Shown one piece after another: positions 28,460 to 36,448 of a DNA stretch of 64,000 nucleotides. The stretch lies in the NCBI RefSeq assembly GCF_002933395.1, contig NZ_PKFN01000011.1, forward strand, positions 179,348 to 243,347. The letters are read 5' to 3'. Below the pieces are notes generated by a model. The model had not been told where the DNA came from. It worked only from the letters and a program-made list of their open reading frames with translations, and did not search any database. Source of the stretch: Yoonia maritima (lineage in GTDB: Bacteria; Pseudomonadota; Alphaproteobacteria; Rhodobacterales; Rhodobacteraceae). Each line of letters starts with the position of its first letter. The stretch's first letter is position 1. Made by a program: the position numbers and the translations under genes.

Positions 28460-28885
28460 ATGCGAATCATTCTTCTTCTCAGCACCATCGCAGCATTTGC
28501 GGCATCTAACGCTTCGGCACAGTCTATCAATTTTGGTGATGACAGCAGCGAATGGGCGAATGACGGCGAATGTGACGACGGCCGCTTTACTGGGCCGGGT
28601 CTGACCTCGACACCATTGTTGCAAGAAGACGTTCTTGCCGATGCGACCGATTGTAAGCGTGCGTTTGAAGCCGGGCGGCTGACGCTGGCGGGTGTGGCTG
28701 CCGATGGCACAATTGATTTTGGTAACGATAGCGGCGAATGGTCGAACGATCAGGAATGTGACGACATGCGTTTCGCAGGTCCAGGTATGACGTCGACCCC
28801 TTTGCTACAAGACGACATCATGCGGGATGCAACAGACTGCAGAGCCGCATTTAACGCAGGCATGCTGACCCTCGCGGGCCAGTAA
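28460..28885 (+). CDS. Secreted two-repeat cysteine protein, function unknown
   Basis: A 141-residue exported protein: signal peptide MRIILLLSTIAAFAASNASA, then two near-identical 56-residue repeats (23-78 and 85-140) joined by VAADGT. Each repeat has the pattern FG-[DN]-DS-x-EW-x-ND-x-ECDD-x-RF-x-GPG-[LM]-TSTPLL and ends D-ATDC-x-x-AF-x-AG-x-LTLAG, with exactly two Cys (one early, one late) that could form one disulfide per repeat in the periplasm or outside. TAGGAG lies upstream of the ATG. It stands alone between accA (divergent) and malyl-CoA lyase (convergent). I do not know its function. Confidence 0.85.
   Translation: MRIILLLSTIAAFAASNASAQSINFGDDSSEWANDGECDDGRFTGPGLTSTPLLQEDVLADATDCKRAFEAGRLTLAGVAADGTIDFGNDSGEWSNDQECDDMRFAGPGMTSTPLLQDDIMRDATDCRAAFNAGMLTLAGQ
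28526..28693 (+). repeat. Coding repeat copy 1 (56 codons)
   Basis: First copy of a tandem in-gene duplication in the secreted Cys protein. Protein identity to copy 2 is roughly 70% by eye; the copies differ mostly by conservative changes (for example LT/MT, QED/QDD), so the duplication is not recent. Confidence 0.9.
28712..28879 (+). repeat. Coding repeat copy 2 (56 codons)
   Basis: Second copy, separated from the first by 18 bases (VAADGT linker). Keeps both Cys and the GPGMTSTPLLQ core. Ends one codon before the stop. Confidence 0.9.
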
Positions 28886-28895
28886 ACCTGTTGCG

Positions 28896-29852
28896 TCAGC
28901 CCGCGATCATCTCGGACTGACGCACAATGACTTCGGCTTGCTTGATCGACGCGATGTCGACCAAGCGGCCTTTGTACACTGTGGCTCCTTCACCACGTGC
29001 TTTGGCGTCTTCCATAGCAGCAAGGATTTCGCGCGCCTCGGCAACAGCTTCCTCTGATGGGGTGAATACTTCGTTAGCCAGTGCGATTTGCTTTGGGTGG
29101 ATCGCCCATTTACCAACCATTCCCAGCGTTGCCGACCGGCGGGATTGCGCACGGTAACCCTCATCGTCTGAAAAATCACCAAACGGCCCGTCGACTGGCA
29201 AAACGCCATGCGTGCGACATGCCGCAACAATCGCCGTCTGCGCCCAATGCCATGGATCGGAATAGTGACGCGTGTCACCATGCAGCATGTAGTAGTTTTC
29301 TTGCGTCCCGCCGATCCCAGTTGTTTGCATACCCATTGATGCAGCGAAATCGGCAGCGCCCAGTGACATCGCAGCAAGACGAGGTGAGCTCGCAGCGATT
29401 TCTTCGACATGCGCGATACCTGCCGCAGATTCGATGATCACCTCAAAGCTGATTGGCTTGGTCCGGCCCTTGGCAGTCTCAATCGCGGTGACCAGCGCAT
29501 CGACAGCGTAAACATCAGCCGCACAACCGACCTTTGGGATCATGATCTGATCCAAGCGATCACCCGCTTGTTCCAGCAAATCGACAACATCGCGGTACCA
29601 ATACGGCGTGTCCAACCCATTGATCCGCACGCTCAGGTATTTTGTGTTCCAATCGATTGTGTTGATCGCCTCGATGATATTGGCGCGGGCGGTATCCTTG
29701 TCTGATGGGGATACGCTGTCTTCCAGATCAAGGTTGATCACATCCGCAGCGCTCGCCGCCATCTTTGGGAACAACTTAGTGTTCGAACCCGGACCAAACA
29801 GCTGGCAGCGGTTAGGACGGGCAGGAGGCGTTGGTTGAAGACGGAATGACAT
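28896..29852 (-). CDS. mcl1: L-malyl-CoA/beta-methylmalyl-CoA lyase
   Basis: A 318-residue CitE-like lyase. It matches Rhodobacter Mcl1: CQLFGPGSNTKLFPKMA at the N-terminus, VINLDLEDSV (magnesium-binding Glu/Asp), the FEVIIESAAGIAHVEEIA block, and GKWAIHPKQIALAN. The enzyme cleaves malyl-CoA to glyoxylate and acetyl-CoA and acts in the ethylmalonyl-CoA pathway for acetate assimilation, or in related organic-acid metabolism. It appears monocistronic; the 128-base gap upstream contains the terminator of chorismate mutase and its likely promoter. Confidence 0.93.
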   Translation of the reverse strand: MSFRLQPTPPARPNRCQLFGPGSNTKLFPKMAASAADVINLDLEDSVSPSDKDTARANIIEAINTIDWNTKYLSVRINGLDTPYWYRDVVDLLEQAGDRLDQIMIPKVGCAADVYAVDALVTAIETAKGRTKPISFEVIIESAAGIAHVEEIAASSPRLAAMSLGAADFAASMGMQTTGIGGTQENYYMLHGDTRHYSDPWHWAQTAIVAACRTHGVLPVDGPFGDFSDDEGYRAQSRRSATLGMVGKWAIHPKQIALANEVFTPSEEAVAEAREILAAMEDAKARGEGATVYKGRLVDIASIKQAEVIVRQSEMIAG

Positions 29853-29950
29853 GGCGTTTTCCTTCGTGCATCAAAATTACGAATTTATCACAATTCGAGG
29901 TATAATGTTGCGCGATGGATCGCAAGGTAATTGTGCAGGTGCAGCAAACG

Positions 29951-29974
29951 GACGCGACGGTGTGACGTCGCGTC
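29951..29974 (-). terminator. Hairpin downstream of chorismate mutase
   Basis: A perfect 9-bp GC-rich stem (GACGCGACG / CGTCGCGTC) with a 6-base loop, starting 7 bases after the chorismate mutase stop. On the minus strand it is followed only by a weak T run (GTTTG), so termination may be partial or Rho-assisted. Confidence 0.5.
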
Positions 29975-29980
29975 TTGGTC

Positions 29981-30280
29981 TTATTCGCGGATATGTTGGG
30001 CTTCGCGGGCGATGGACCATTCGATCAGCTGCGACCAAATCGTCTCGGCAAGTTCGGGATCAAGCCCACCTGCAGACGCCGTGCCGCGTACGTTTTCGAT
30101 GACTTCGTCTACTCGACTGTCGATCCGCGCTGGCAGATCGACATCTTTTTTTAACGCGACCGCCCGGTCAATATAGCCGGCCCGTTCGATTAAAAGCGCA
30201 ACCAAATCGGAATCAAGCGCATCAATCTGCCGGCGCAACTCTGCCATTGAATGACAAGATGCCGGAGGCGTGCGTGTCAT
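29981..30280 (-). CDS. Chorismate mutase, AroQ fold
   Basis: A 99-residue all-helical chorismate mutase: LRRQIDALDSDLVALLIERA is the classic first helix with the catalytic Arg, followed by K in the second helix (VALKKD) and the C-terminal EWSIAREAQ. It converts chorismate to prephenate, the branch to Phe and Tyr. It starts three bases after the aminotransferase stop, so the two act in one operon: mutase and aromatic aminotransferase are consecutive types of step in aromatic amino-acid metabolism. An internal ATG at residue 12 is an alternative start. Confidence 0.9.
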   Translation of the reverse strand: MTRTPPASCHSMAELRRQIDALDSDLVALLIERAGYIDRAVALKKDVDLPARIDSRVDEVIENVRGTASAGGLDPELAETIWSQLIEWSIAREAQHIRE

Positions 30281-30283
30281 GGA

Positions 30284-31468
30284 TTATATCCCGGCGTCGA
30301 CAATCGCTTTTGCAAGAACTGGAACCGTTTGCGCGTTTAGACCCGCGATGTTCATGCGGCTGTCGCCAACCATATAGATGCCGTGCTCTGCGCGAAGCTG
30401 CTCGACTTTTTCAGGTGACGTACCCAAGCGGCTGAACATCCCACGGTGATCAGCAAGGAAATTGAAGCGGTCACTGTTTGTGAGACGTTTCAGTTCATCC
30501 GCAAGCTGTTGACGTAGCGCGAGCATGCCGTTGCGGGTCTCTTCCAGCTCGGCTTCCCAGTCTGCTCGCAGTTTTGGGTCGGTCAGAATTTCGGTCACGA
30601 CGCGTGCGCCGTGATCTGGCGGGAAGGAATAGTTCTGGCGATTCAGATATGCCAGCGTCTGCTGTGCAAGCGCCTTTTGGTCGGCATCTTTTGCGACGGC
30701 CATCAGAATACCAGTACGCTCGCGGTAAACCCCAAAGTTCTTGGAACAGCTTGCCGCGATAAGTACGTTGTCAAAGCTGCTTGCAATACGGCGGGTGGCC
30801 ACTGCGTCAGCATCCAAACCATCGCCGAAACCTTGGTAGGCAATATCAACAAGTGGAACCGCGCCTTTGGCTTGAAGCTTGGCAATCGCCTGATCCATCT
30901 GATCAAGCGTCAGGTTCGCACCAGTCGGGTTGTGGCAGCAGCCGTGAAGCAGAACAACGTCACCAGCAGCGATGCCATCGAGGTCCGCCATCAAGCCGTC
31001 AAAATCAACGCCACGGGTTTCTTCGTCAAAATACCGATATTCGGCCATTTTCATGCCAAGGTATTTGATGATCGACGGATGGTTCGGCCATGTTGGGTTG
31101 GAAAGCCAAACAGTCGCGTCAGGTGCAGCCATTTTGATCAGCTCAAGCGCTTGACGTATGGCGCCTGTACCGCCCGGTGTTGCAACGGCTGCAACGCGTT
31201 CGGCTGGAACGCTGTCAGCCAGAACCAATTCACGCATCGCGGCGCCAAATGCAGGATCACCAGCAAGACCAGTGTAAGCTTTGCTGGTCTGGTCTGCCAA
31301 AATCCGACGCTCGGCCTCTTTGACCGCACGCATAACGGGGGTGTTGCCGCTGGCATCTTTGTAAACGCCGACACCCAGATCGACCTTATCGGTGCGCGGA
31401 TCTTCTTTGTACTTGGCCATAAGGGCAAGAATTTTGTCGGCAGGTAGGGCTGTGAGATTTTCCAGCAT
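30284..31468 (-). CDS. Aromatic amino-acid aminotransferase (class I, TyrB/AspC type)
   Basis: A 394-residue PLP transaminase. Signature features: DLGVGVYKDASGNTPVMRAV, the LSNPTWPNHPSI cofactor/substrate region, HGCCHNPTGANLT, and the PLP lysine in SCSKNFGVYRERTG. The VYRERTG form and linkage to chorismate mutase favour an aromatic (Tyr/Phe) aminotransferase over aspartate-specific, though these overlap. Start MLENLTAL shares its A with the sulfurtransferase stop (TAATG). Longer frames upstream belong to the sulfurtransferase. Confidence 0.93.
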   Translation of the reverse strand: MLENLTALPADKILALMAKYKEDPRTDKVDLGVGVYKDASGNTPVMRAVKEAERRILADQTSKAYTGLAGDPAFGAAMRELVLADSVPAERVAAVATPGGTGAIRQALELIKMAAPDATVWLSNPTWPNHPSIIKYLGMKMAEYRYFDEETRGVDFDGLMADLDGIAAGDVVLLHGCCHNPTGANLTLDQMDQAIAKLQAKGAVPLVDIAYQGFGDGLDADAVATRRIASSFDNVLIAASCSKNFGVYRERTGILMAVAKDADQKALAQQTLAYLNRQNYSFPPDHGARVVTEILTDPKLRADWEAELEETRNGMLALRQQLADELKRLTNSDRFNFLADHRGMFSRLGTSPEKVEQLRAEHGIYMVGDSRMNIAGLNAQTVPVLAKAIVDAGI

Positions 31469-32334
31469 TAAGCGGCTCCGGTAGCGATTGGAAGGTCGGC
31501 GTACATGCCCCATTCGGACCATGAGCCATCGTAAAGTGAGTGGTCGGTTTTGCCGATCCTCTCGAGGGCGAGCGATAGGATCGCGGCAGTCACGCCCGAC
31601 CCGCAGGTGGTGATAATTGGCTTTTGCATATCAACGCCTGCATCCGTGAAAATCGTGCGTAGGGCGTTTGCTTGCTTCATCGTTCCGTCGGCGTTCAACA
31701 GATCTTGGTAAAACACGTTCCGCGATCCCGGAATGTGGCCTGAACGCAGCCCTTCGCGTGGTTCTTCGGTTTCACCACGGAACCTAGCAGGGGCGCGGGC
31801 GTCAACAATGTTATGGTCCCGCAGCTTTGCGGCGCGCGCGACTTCGGTCACGTCCTTCACAAGATCGGTGCGCTGCTTAACGGTCATATGACGGTCGCGG
31901 ATCGTCGCAGGAGCCTTTGTCGTCTTATGACCTTCGGCGACCCATTTCGGCAGCCCACCATCCAAAACGGCGATATTGGTTTGCCCCATCAGGCGGAACA
32001 GCCACCAAACACGGGCAGCTGAAAACAACCCGCTGCCGTCGTAGACAACAACCTGATGCCCGTCGCCTACGCCCATCGCGCGCATGCGCGACATGAATTT
32101 TTCAACGGGTGGTACTGTGTGCGGCAGCTCTGACCGGAGATCGCTGATTTCGTCTATATCAAAAAATCGCGCGCCGGGGATGTGACCTTTTTCGAACTCG
32201 GCCTGTGCATTGCGGCCTGCATCGGGCAAATACCAAGATGCGTCGAAAATGCGTAGGTCAGGATCTTTTATATGTTCGGCAAGCCAGTCTGTGCTGACCA
32301 AAGTTTTGGGGTCATCGGGCGCAGATTTTGTCAT
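31468..32334 (-). CDS. sseA: 3-mercaptopyruvate sulfurtransferase
   Basis: A 288-residue protein of two rhodanese domains. The active-site loop in the second domain, TTCGSGVTAA, has the CGSGV(T/S)A form of mercaptopyruvate (not thiosulfate) sulfurtransferases. It transfers sulfur from 3-mercaptopyruvate, a transamination product of cysteine; the downstream aminotransferase in the same operon could supply that keto acid, an inference. The start MTKSAPDDPK is chosen since the longer frame runs through a low-quality upstream region. Confidence 0.92.
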   Translation of the reverse strand: MTKSAPDDPKTLVSTDWLAEHIKDPDLRIFDASWYLPDAGRNAQAEFEKGHIPGARFFDIDEISDLRSELPHTVPPVEKFMSRMRAMGVGDGHQVVVYDGSGLFSAARVWWLFRLMGQTNIAVLDGGLPKWVAEGHKTTKAPATIRDRHMTVKQRTDLVKDVTEVARAAKLRDHNIVDARAPARFRGETEEPREGLRSGHIPGSRNVFYQDLLNADGTMKQANALRTIFTDAGVDMQKPIITTCGSGVTAAILSLALERIGKTDHSLYDGSWSEWGMYADLPIATGAA

Positions 32335-32477
32335 GGCATTCACCTTTCGTGGCAATTGCCGAAGGGGTAGCCTGCGCTGTGTATTATGACAAGTCCGACT
32401 GCGGCTATAGGTCAGGTAGAACGCGATTTTATTGATCGAATGGCATGTAAAGGACACGAAGGCGCTGCCAAAACGCA

Positions 32478-32507
32478 TTGCGCCCCCGCCAAATGGCGGA
32501 GGCGCAA
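32478..32507 (-). terminator. Intrinsic terminator of the glycine-rich small protein gene
   Basis: Inverted repeat TTGCGCC-C-CCGCC / GGCGG-A-GGCGCAA: a 12-13 bp GC-rich stem with one mismatch and a 2-4 base loop, 19 bases after the stop codon on the minus strand and followed there by a short T run (GCGTTTT). Confidence 0.65.
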
Positions 32508-32525
32508 GCAAGCTGTCGTGGCGTA

Positions 32526-32807
32526 TTAGCTGGACATCTTGTTTTTGATCATGCCAGCAATCGCTGTCAGGATAGCACCGCCGCCAGCGCCGCCAGCGAT
32601 TTGGGTGACCATACCCATGATGTCGCCGCTGCCGCCCGCCATCGCTGCACCGCTACCCAGCATTGCAACCAGTTGACCACCGCCGGCACCGCCAATAAGG
32701 CCTGCGATTGTGTTACCGATTGTGCCCAGTGACAGGTCCTTCATCGCGGTACCTGCGGCGTTTCCGCCAACAGCACCCGAGATGAGCTGAATAATCATCT
32801 GTTCCAT
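32526..32807 (-). CDS. Glycine/alanine-rich small hydrophobic protein
   Basis: A 93-residue protein made of alternating Gly/Ala/Ile-rich segments (LIGGAGGGQLVAMLGSGAA, then MVTQIAGGAGGGAILTAIAG) with a short polar N-terminus. The repeated GGAGGG motif at two sites suggests packed glycine-rich helices, membrane-embedded or self-assembling. It has its own terminator and is not overlapped by neighbours. Homologues are common in Roseobacters as I recall, sometimes with misleading automatic names; no function is known to me. Confidence 0.7.
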   Translation of the reverse strand: MEQMIIQLISGAVGGNAAGTAMKDLSLGTIGNTIAGLIGGAGGGQLVAMLGSGAAMAGGSGDIMGMVTQIAGGAGGGAILTAIAGMIKNKMSS

Positions 32808-32921
32808 AGTTCGTCCCTTCCAAGTGGATCGTTGTTTTTAGTGCGTCGGTCTGATCCGTTACCGCGCTTGGAAGGAAGGTTAACCAATGATTCGGATTCA
32901 GCAAAGGTTTTCCTGCGGCAA

Positions 32922-33395
32922 TTAGTCCCCGTGGCGAAGTAGGCGTTGTTTCTGGCGGCCCCAGTCACGTTTTGCTTCGGTCGCGCGCTTGTCGTGGTTT
33001 TTCTTACCCTTAGCGATCCCGATCTTCAGTTTCACTAATCCGCGGTCGTTAAAATACATCACCAACGGGACCAAAGTCATGCCTTCGCGCTTGGTCGCGT
33101 TCCAAAGCTTCGATAGCTCTTTGCGGCTGACAAGCAACTTGCGTTTGCGGCGCTCTTCGTGGCTAAACATCGCGCGATCGTATGGCGCGATATAGGCGTT
33201 CGTTAGCCAAAGTTCACCGTCATCAACCGATGCATAGCTGTCAGCAATGTTCGACTGGCCGATGCGCAGCGATTTTACCTCGGAGCCATGCAAAATGATC
33301 CCGACCTCAAGGTCGCTATCAATCGCATAATCATACCGGGCACGCCGATTTTCCGCGATGACTTTGTAATTCTTATTTTCAGGTTTCTTTGCCAT
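32922..33395 (-). CDS. smpB: SsrA-binding protein SmpB
   Basis: The 157-residue tmRNA-binding partner needed for ribosome rescue by trans-translation. Recognised by [47 protein letters not shown] and the basic C-terminal tail [19 protein letters not shown]. The start is [11 protein letters not shown]; in-frame codons further upstream belong to the region of the divergent channel gene. Confidence 0.97.
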   Translation of the reverse strand: MAKKPENKNYKVIAENRRARYDYAIDSDLEVGIILHGSEVKSLRIGQSNIADSYASVDDGELWLTNAYIAPYDRAMFSHEERRKRKLLVSRKELSKLWNATKREGMTLVPLVMYFNDRGLVKLKIGIAKGKKNHDKRATEAKRDWGRQKQRLLRHGD

Positions 33396-33503
33396 AGTAG
33401 GGCGGAGATAGGGCATGTTGCGGTGCGGAACAAGGGATTGCCGCTTTGCATTATACGCTTGGCGGTTATGGTGTGGGTTCAAAACCCCACGAGGCACGTC
33501 GTC

Positions 33504-33947
33504 ATGTTCATCCAACTTGCTCTTGGCACCGCTCTTTTGCTGGTCTCCATTTTCGTTGCGGGGCTTAGCTTTTGGGTGATGGAGGTGATGACTATGCGTC
33601 TCCATCCATGGTTAACCCGGGAACCGCACCGGCCAAAGCTGATGTTGGTCCTTTGCATTGCCGCGATTTGGGTGATGGTTCAAATGACCATTGGTGTTTG
33701 GATTTGGGCGTTTGCGCTGCGTGGGCTCGGTATTTTTGAAGCAATGGAACCCGCAGTCTATTTCTCACTGGTCGCTTTCACAACGCTTGGCTTCGGGGAT
33801 ATTCTACTGCCGATGGAGTGGCGTTTGCTGGGCGGATTGGCCGCTGCAAACGGGTTGCTAAACATTGGCATGGTCACGGCATTATTGGTCGAGGCATTGC
33901 GCCAAGTACGCCTTCAACAACTGGCGACCAGAAAGCACTCTGAATGA
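33504..33947 (+). CDS. Two-TM potassium-channel-like protein
   Basis: A 147-residue protein with a hydrophobic N-terminal helix (about 4-26), a second helix (about 48-72), a pore loop with the selectivity-filter-like sequence FTTLGFGD (residues 92-99) and a final helix (about 108-130): the inner core of a tetrameric cation channel (ion_trans_2). No cytoplasmic sensor domain is present. GAGG is 9 bases upstream of the ATG at 33504; an ATG at 33468 is the alternative. The end overlaps the glycosylase gene by ATGA. Confidence 0.85.
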   Translation: MFIQLALGTALLLVSIFVAGLSFWVMEVMTMRLHPWLTREPHRPKLMLVLCIAAIWVMVQMTIGVWIWAFALRGLGIFEAMEPAVYFSLVAFTTLGFGDILLPMEWRLLGGLAAANGLLNIGMVTALLVEALRQVRLQQLATRKHSE

Positions 33948-35137
33948 ACGTTCCAATTCTGACAAACACACGTGCCCGGCATGTTTTCCTAGGACGACAT
34001 GGGCTGACATCCCGTCCGTCAGGTGCGGGCAAGGGCGCGGATTTGGCCGCCGCTATTGATGATCTTGGTTTTGTGCAGCTCGACAGCGTGAACACATTTG
34101 CCCGTGCGCACGACCTGATTTTGTGGTCGCGTCGGCAACAGTATCGTCCCTCTGCTCTGCAAAACCTGCTGCACCGGGATCGCAAAGTGTTCGAACATTG
34201 GACGCACGATGCGGCTGCGATCCCAATTTCCAGCTTTCCGCATTGGCGTCTGCGATTTCAGCGCGATGAAACCCGGCTTGCGAACAGGTGGAAAGACGAC
34301 AGACGCGATGACTTTATGTCCAAAACAGAAGAGGTCCTGCGCCGCATATCAGACGATGGCCCTTGTACATCAGGGCAGGTTGGCAAAGACGAAAGCCGTG
34401 GTTCCGGTGGTTGGTGGGATTGGCACCCGTCAAAGACAGCGCTCGAATTTTTGTGGCGCTCCGGGCAGTTGTCTGTCCTACGCCGCGATGGGTTTACCAA
34501 GGTGTACGACCTAACTGAACGGGTCATTCCTGATGCATTCCGCAGTCATCACCCTGATACCAAAGACACAATCGAATGGTGCTGTGCTGGCGCGTTGGAT
34601 CGGCTGGGGTTCGCCACAAGCGGTGAACTAGCCGCGTTTTGGGATAACGTTACACCATCAGAGGCAAAAGCATGGTGCACTACCGCGCTGGCCGACAACC
34701 GAATTATTGAAGTGGACGTTGAAGGCGTCGATGGCAAGCTACGCCGGTCCTTTGCATGGCCCGATGTGATGGATCGGCCTATCGTGGCGCCAGCGCCTCG
34801 CCTGCGCATCCTGTCACCCTTTGATCCGGCCCTTCGCGACCGCAAACGGGCAGAGAGGTTATTCGGTTTTCACTACCGGATCGAAATTTTCGTACCCGCC
34901 CCGCAGCGCAACTACGGCTACTATGTGTTTCCCGTGATGGAAGGAGACCGGCTAATCGGTCGGATCGACATGAAACGCGATAATGGCGTCTTGGCCATAA
35001 CTGCTTTTTGGCCCGAAAACGGGGTGCGCATGGGGGCAGGGCGACAAAGCGCTTTGCACGCAGAGCTAGAGCGGGCCGCGCGATTTGGCGGGTGTAATGA
35101 CATTTCGTACGATCCAGATTGGCTTCGTGAACGTTGA
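33944..35137 (+). CDS. YcaQ/AlkX-type winged-helix DNA glycosylase
   Basis: A 397-residue HTH_42-family protein. E. coli YcaQ (AlkX) unhooks DNA interstrand cross-links; the family's catalytic QxD motif is present as GFVQLDSVN (about residues 42-50), with the following ARAHDLILWSR block conserved. C-terminal features include SPFDPALRDRKRAERLFGF and GYYVFPVMEGDRLIGRIDMK. ATGA overlap with the channel gene suggests co-translation, although no functional link is clear. Role as a glycosylase is by family, not shown. Confidence 0.87.
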   Translation: MNVPILTNTRARHVFLGRHGLTSRPSGAGKGADLAAAIDDLGFVQLDSVNTFARAHDLILWSRRQQYRPSALQNLLHRDRKVFEHWTHDAAAIPISSFPHWRLRFQRDETRLANRWKDDRRDDFMSKTEEVLRRISDDGPCTSGQVGKDESRGSGGWWDWHPSKTALEFLWRSGQLSVLRRDGFTKVYDLTERVIPDAFRSHHPDTKDTIEWCCAGALDRLGFATSGELAAFWDNVTPSEAKAWCTTALADNRIIEVDVEGVDGKLRRSFAWPDVMDRPIVAPAPRLRILSPFDPALRDRKRAERLFGFHYRIEIFVPAPQRNYGYYVFPVMEGDRLIGRIDMKRDNGVLAITAFWPENGVRMGAGRQSALHAELERAARFGGCNDISYDPDWLRER

Positions 35138-35150
35138 TCAAATAAATTAT

Positions 35151-35163
35151 TGAACGACGTTCA
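35151..35163. promoter_or_regulatory. 13-bp palindrome upstream of a membrane protein gene
   Basis: The perfect dyad TGAACGACGTTCA lies 42 bases upstream of the membrane-protein ATG in a 67-base intergenic gap. Size and symmetry resemble operators of TetR-type repressors, but no such regulator is adjacent. Function is inferred from symmetry only. Confidence 0.35.
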
Positions 35164-35204
35164 TGTTTGTGCTAAGCCGTGATTAAGGAAACGCGGAGGC
35201 ATGA

Positions 35205-36401
35205 ATGTATTACGTTGCTGAAACAGGAAAACTGGTTGCCGACGGGGTGATTAACCCCGCGCAGGCGGTCGAAATTAAACATCGGGCGCGGGCTGCCATG
35301 ATTGGACTTTGCGTCAATACGCTATTGATTGCCGGGATTTTGGCTGCGACGTTGGGGCTGGTGTTCTATCTAGCAAACGCACTAAGCGTCGCAATCTGTG
35401 GCGGGCTATTCCTTGGGGCCGGGTTGGTGATCCTGCGGTATGGGACACTGGTCTACCGGATGTTCGGCAACGCGAGCGCAATGATCGGTGCGGGGATGCT
35501 GATCAGCGGTTCTGGCATTGAATTGGTGGACAAATACCAAGACCAAGCGGGCGCGGTTATGTTTGCAATGGGCGGTATCATTGCCGGGCTTTGCGCATGG
35601 CGGTTCGCCAAAGCGCTACCGCACTTGCGCTTTTCGTATGGGGCAGTCCTGTTGATGGGGGCGGCCATGCATTTGTGCGGGGCATATGTTTTTGTCGATG
35701 AATACGCCGTTAACTACCCCGAGGGGGTCTATTCAATTCTGCATTTCTATGCATTCGCTGTGATCGCCGCTTGCGGAATGCTTCTTGATATTCGGTTCGT
35801 GACCGCACTTGCGATCATTCCGTTCGCCCAGATGCTGGATACAGGCACCGGGTATTTTCACGCGGCATATGTCTTCTACTCACCCGAGCCGACGTTTAGC
35901 ATCATACAAATGGCTGCGCTGATCGGTCTATGCGTGTGGGCCGCACGCCGTTGGACTGGGCGCATTGCGCGCAATGCGGGTATTCTTGCTATCATGGCCT
36001 TCATCGTCGCAAACCTTGCGTTTCTGGTTGGTAGCCTGTGGGGCGATGTCATTGGTGAAACGCTTTGGGGGCCGAATGTCTACTACAGTTACAACGGTAG
36101 CTACGAAGACTGGAAACAAGCGCATGACGCATTCATAAAGAACACGCTTGTGATCAGCGAACATGTATTCAGTGTTGTCTGGGCCGTGATCTTGGTCGGG
36201 TTGATCGCTTGGGCTGCCATGACGAACCGCCGTGGGCTGTTTAATACCGGGATGACCTTTGCCGGTATCCACGCCTACACCCAAATGTTCGAAAGCTTTT
36301 ATGACCAGCCTCTGGCGTATGTAATTGCTGGCTTGGCCGCTATTCCGCTTGCGTTTGGACTATGGAGACTGAACCACGTTTGGTTTGCAACCGCAGACTA
36401 A
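35205..36401 (+). CDS. Large polytopic membrane protein, DUF2157-like
   Basis: A 398-residue protein: a short soluble N-terminus (MYYVAETGKLVADGVINPAQ) followed by about ten hydrophobic helices. The N-terminal layout, a helical start then tightly spaced spans, resembles DUF2157 proteins, but this is a weak match by eye. A clear ribosome-binding site (GCGGAGG) precedes the ATG. It has a strong terminator-like hairpin 15 bases after the stop, shared with convergent dapA. Function unknown. Confidence 0.75.
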   Translation: MYYVAETGKLVADGVINPAQAVEIKHRARAAMIGLCVNTLLIAGILAATLGLVFYLANALSVAICGGLFLGAGLVILRYGTLVYRMFGNASAMIGAGMLISGSGIELVDKYQDQAGAVMFAMGGIIAGLCAWRFAKALPHLRFSYGAVLLMGAAMHLCGAYVFVDEYAVNYPEGVYSILHFYAFAVIAACGMLLDIRFVTALAIIPFAQMLDTGTGYFHAAYVFYSPEPTFSIIQMAALIGLCVWAARRWTGRIARNAGILAIMAFIVANLAFLVGSLWGDVIGETLWGPNVYYSYNGSYEDWKQAHDAFIKNTLVISEHVFSVVWAVILVGLIAWAAMTNRRGLFNTGMTFAGIHAYTQMFESFYDQPLAYVIAGLAAIPLAFGLWRLNHVWFATAD

Positions 36402-36415
36402 AGCGATGAAACCGT

Positions 36416-36437
36416 AGGGTGGGTTTTAACCCACCCT
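36416..36437. terminator. Bidirectional hairpin between convergent genes
   Basis: A perfect 10-bp stem (AGGGTGGGTT / AACCCACCCT) with a 2-base turn, followed by GCTTTTG on the plus strand. It sits midway between the membrane protein and convergent dapA. The GTAGGGTGGG...CCCACC shape also resembles a REP-like interspersed repeat that I recall from many genomes, so it may be a mobile-type repeat used as a terminator. Confidence 0.65.
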
Positions 36438-36448
36438 GCTTTTGTCGC

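Noticed and set aside
30611..31447. Plus-strand open frame of 278 codons opposite the aromatic aminotransferase
   Set aside because: The minus-strand frame has full PLP-enzyme motifs; the plus frame is Cys/Arg/Asn-rich with no recognisable fold or ribosome-binding site.
33288..33503. Longer N-terminus for the ion channel gene
   Set aside because: The extra 72 codons overlap the divergent smpB start and lack a ribosome-binding site; the ATG at 33504 has GAGG nine bases upstream.
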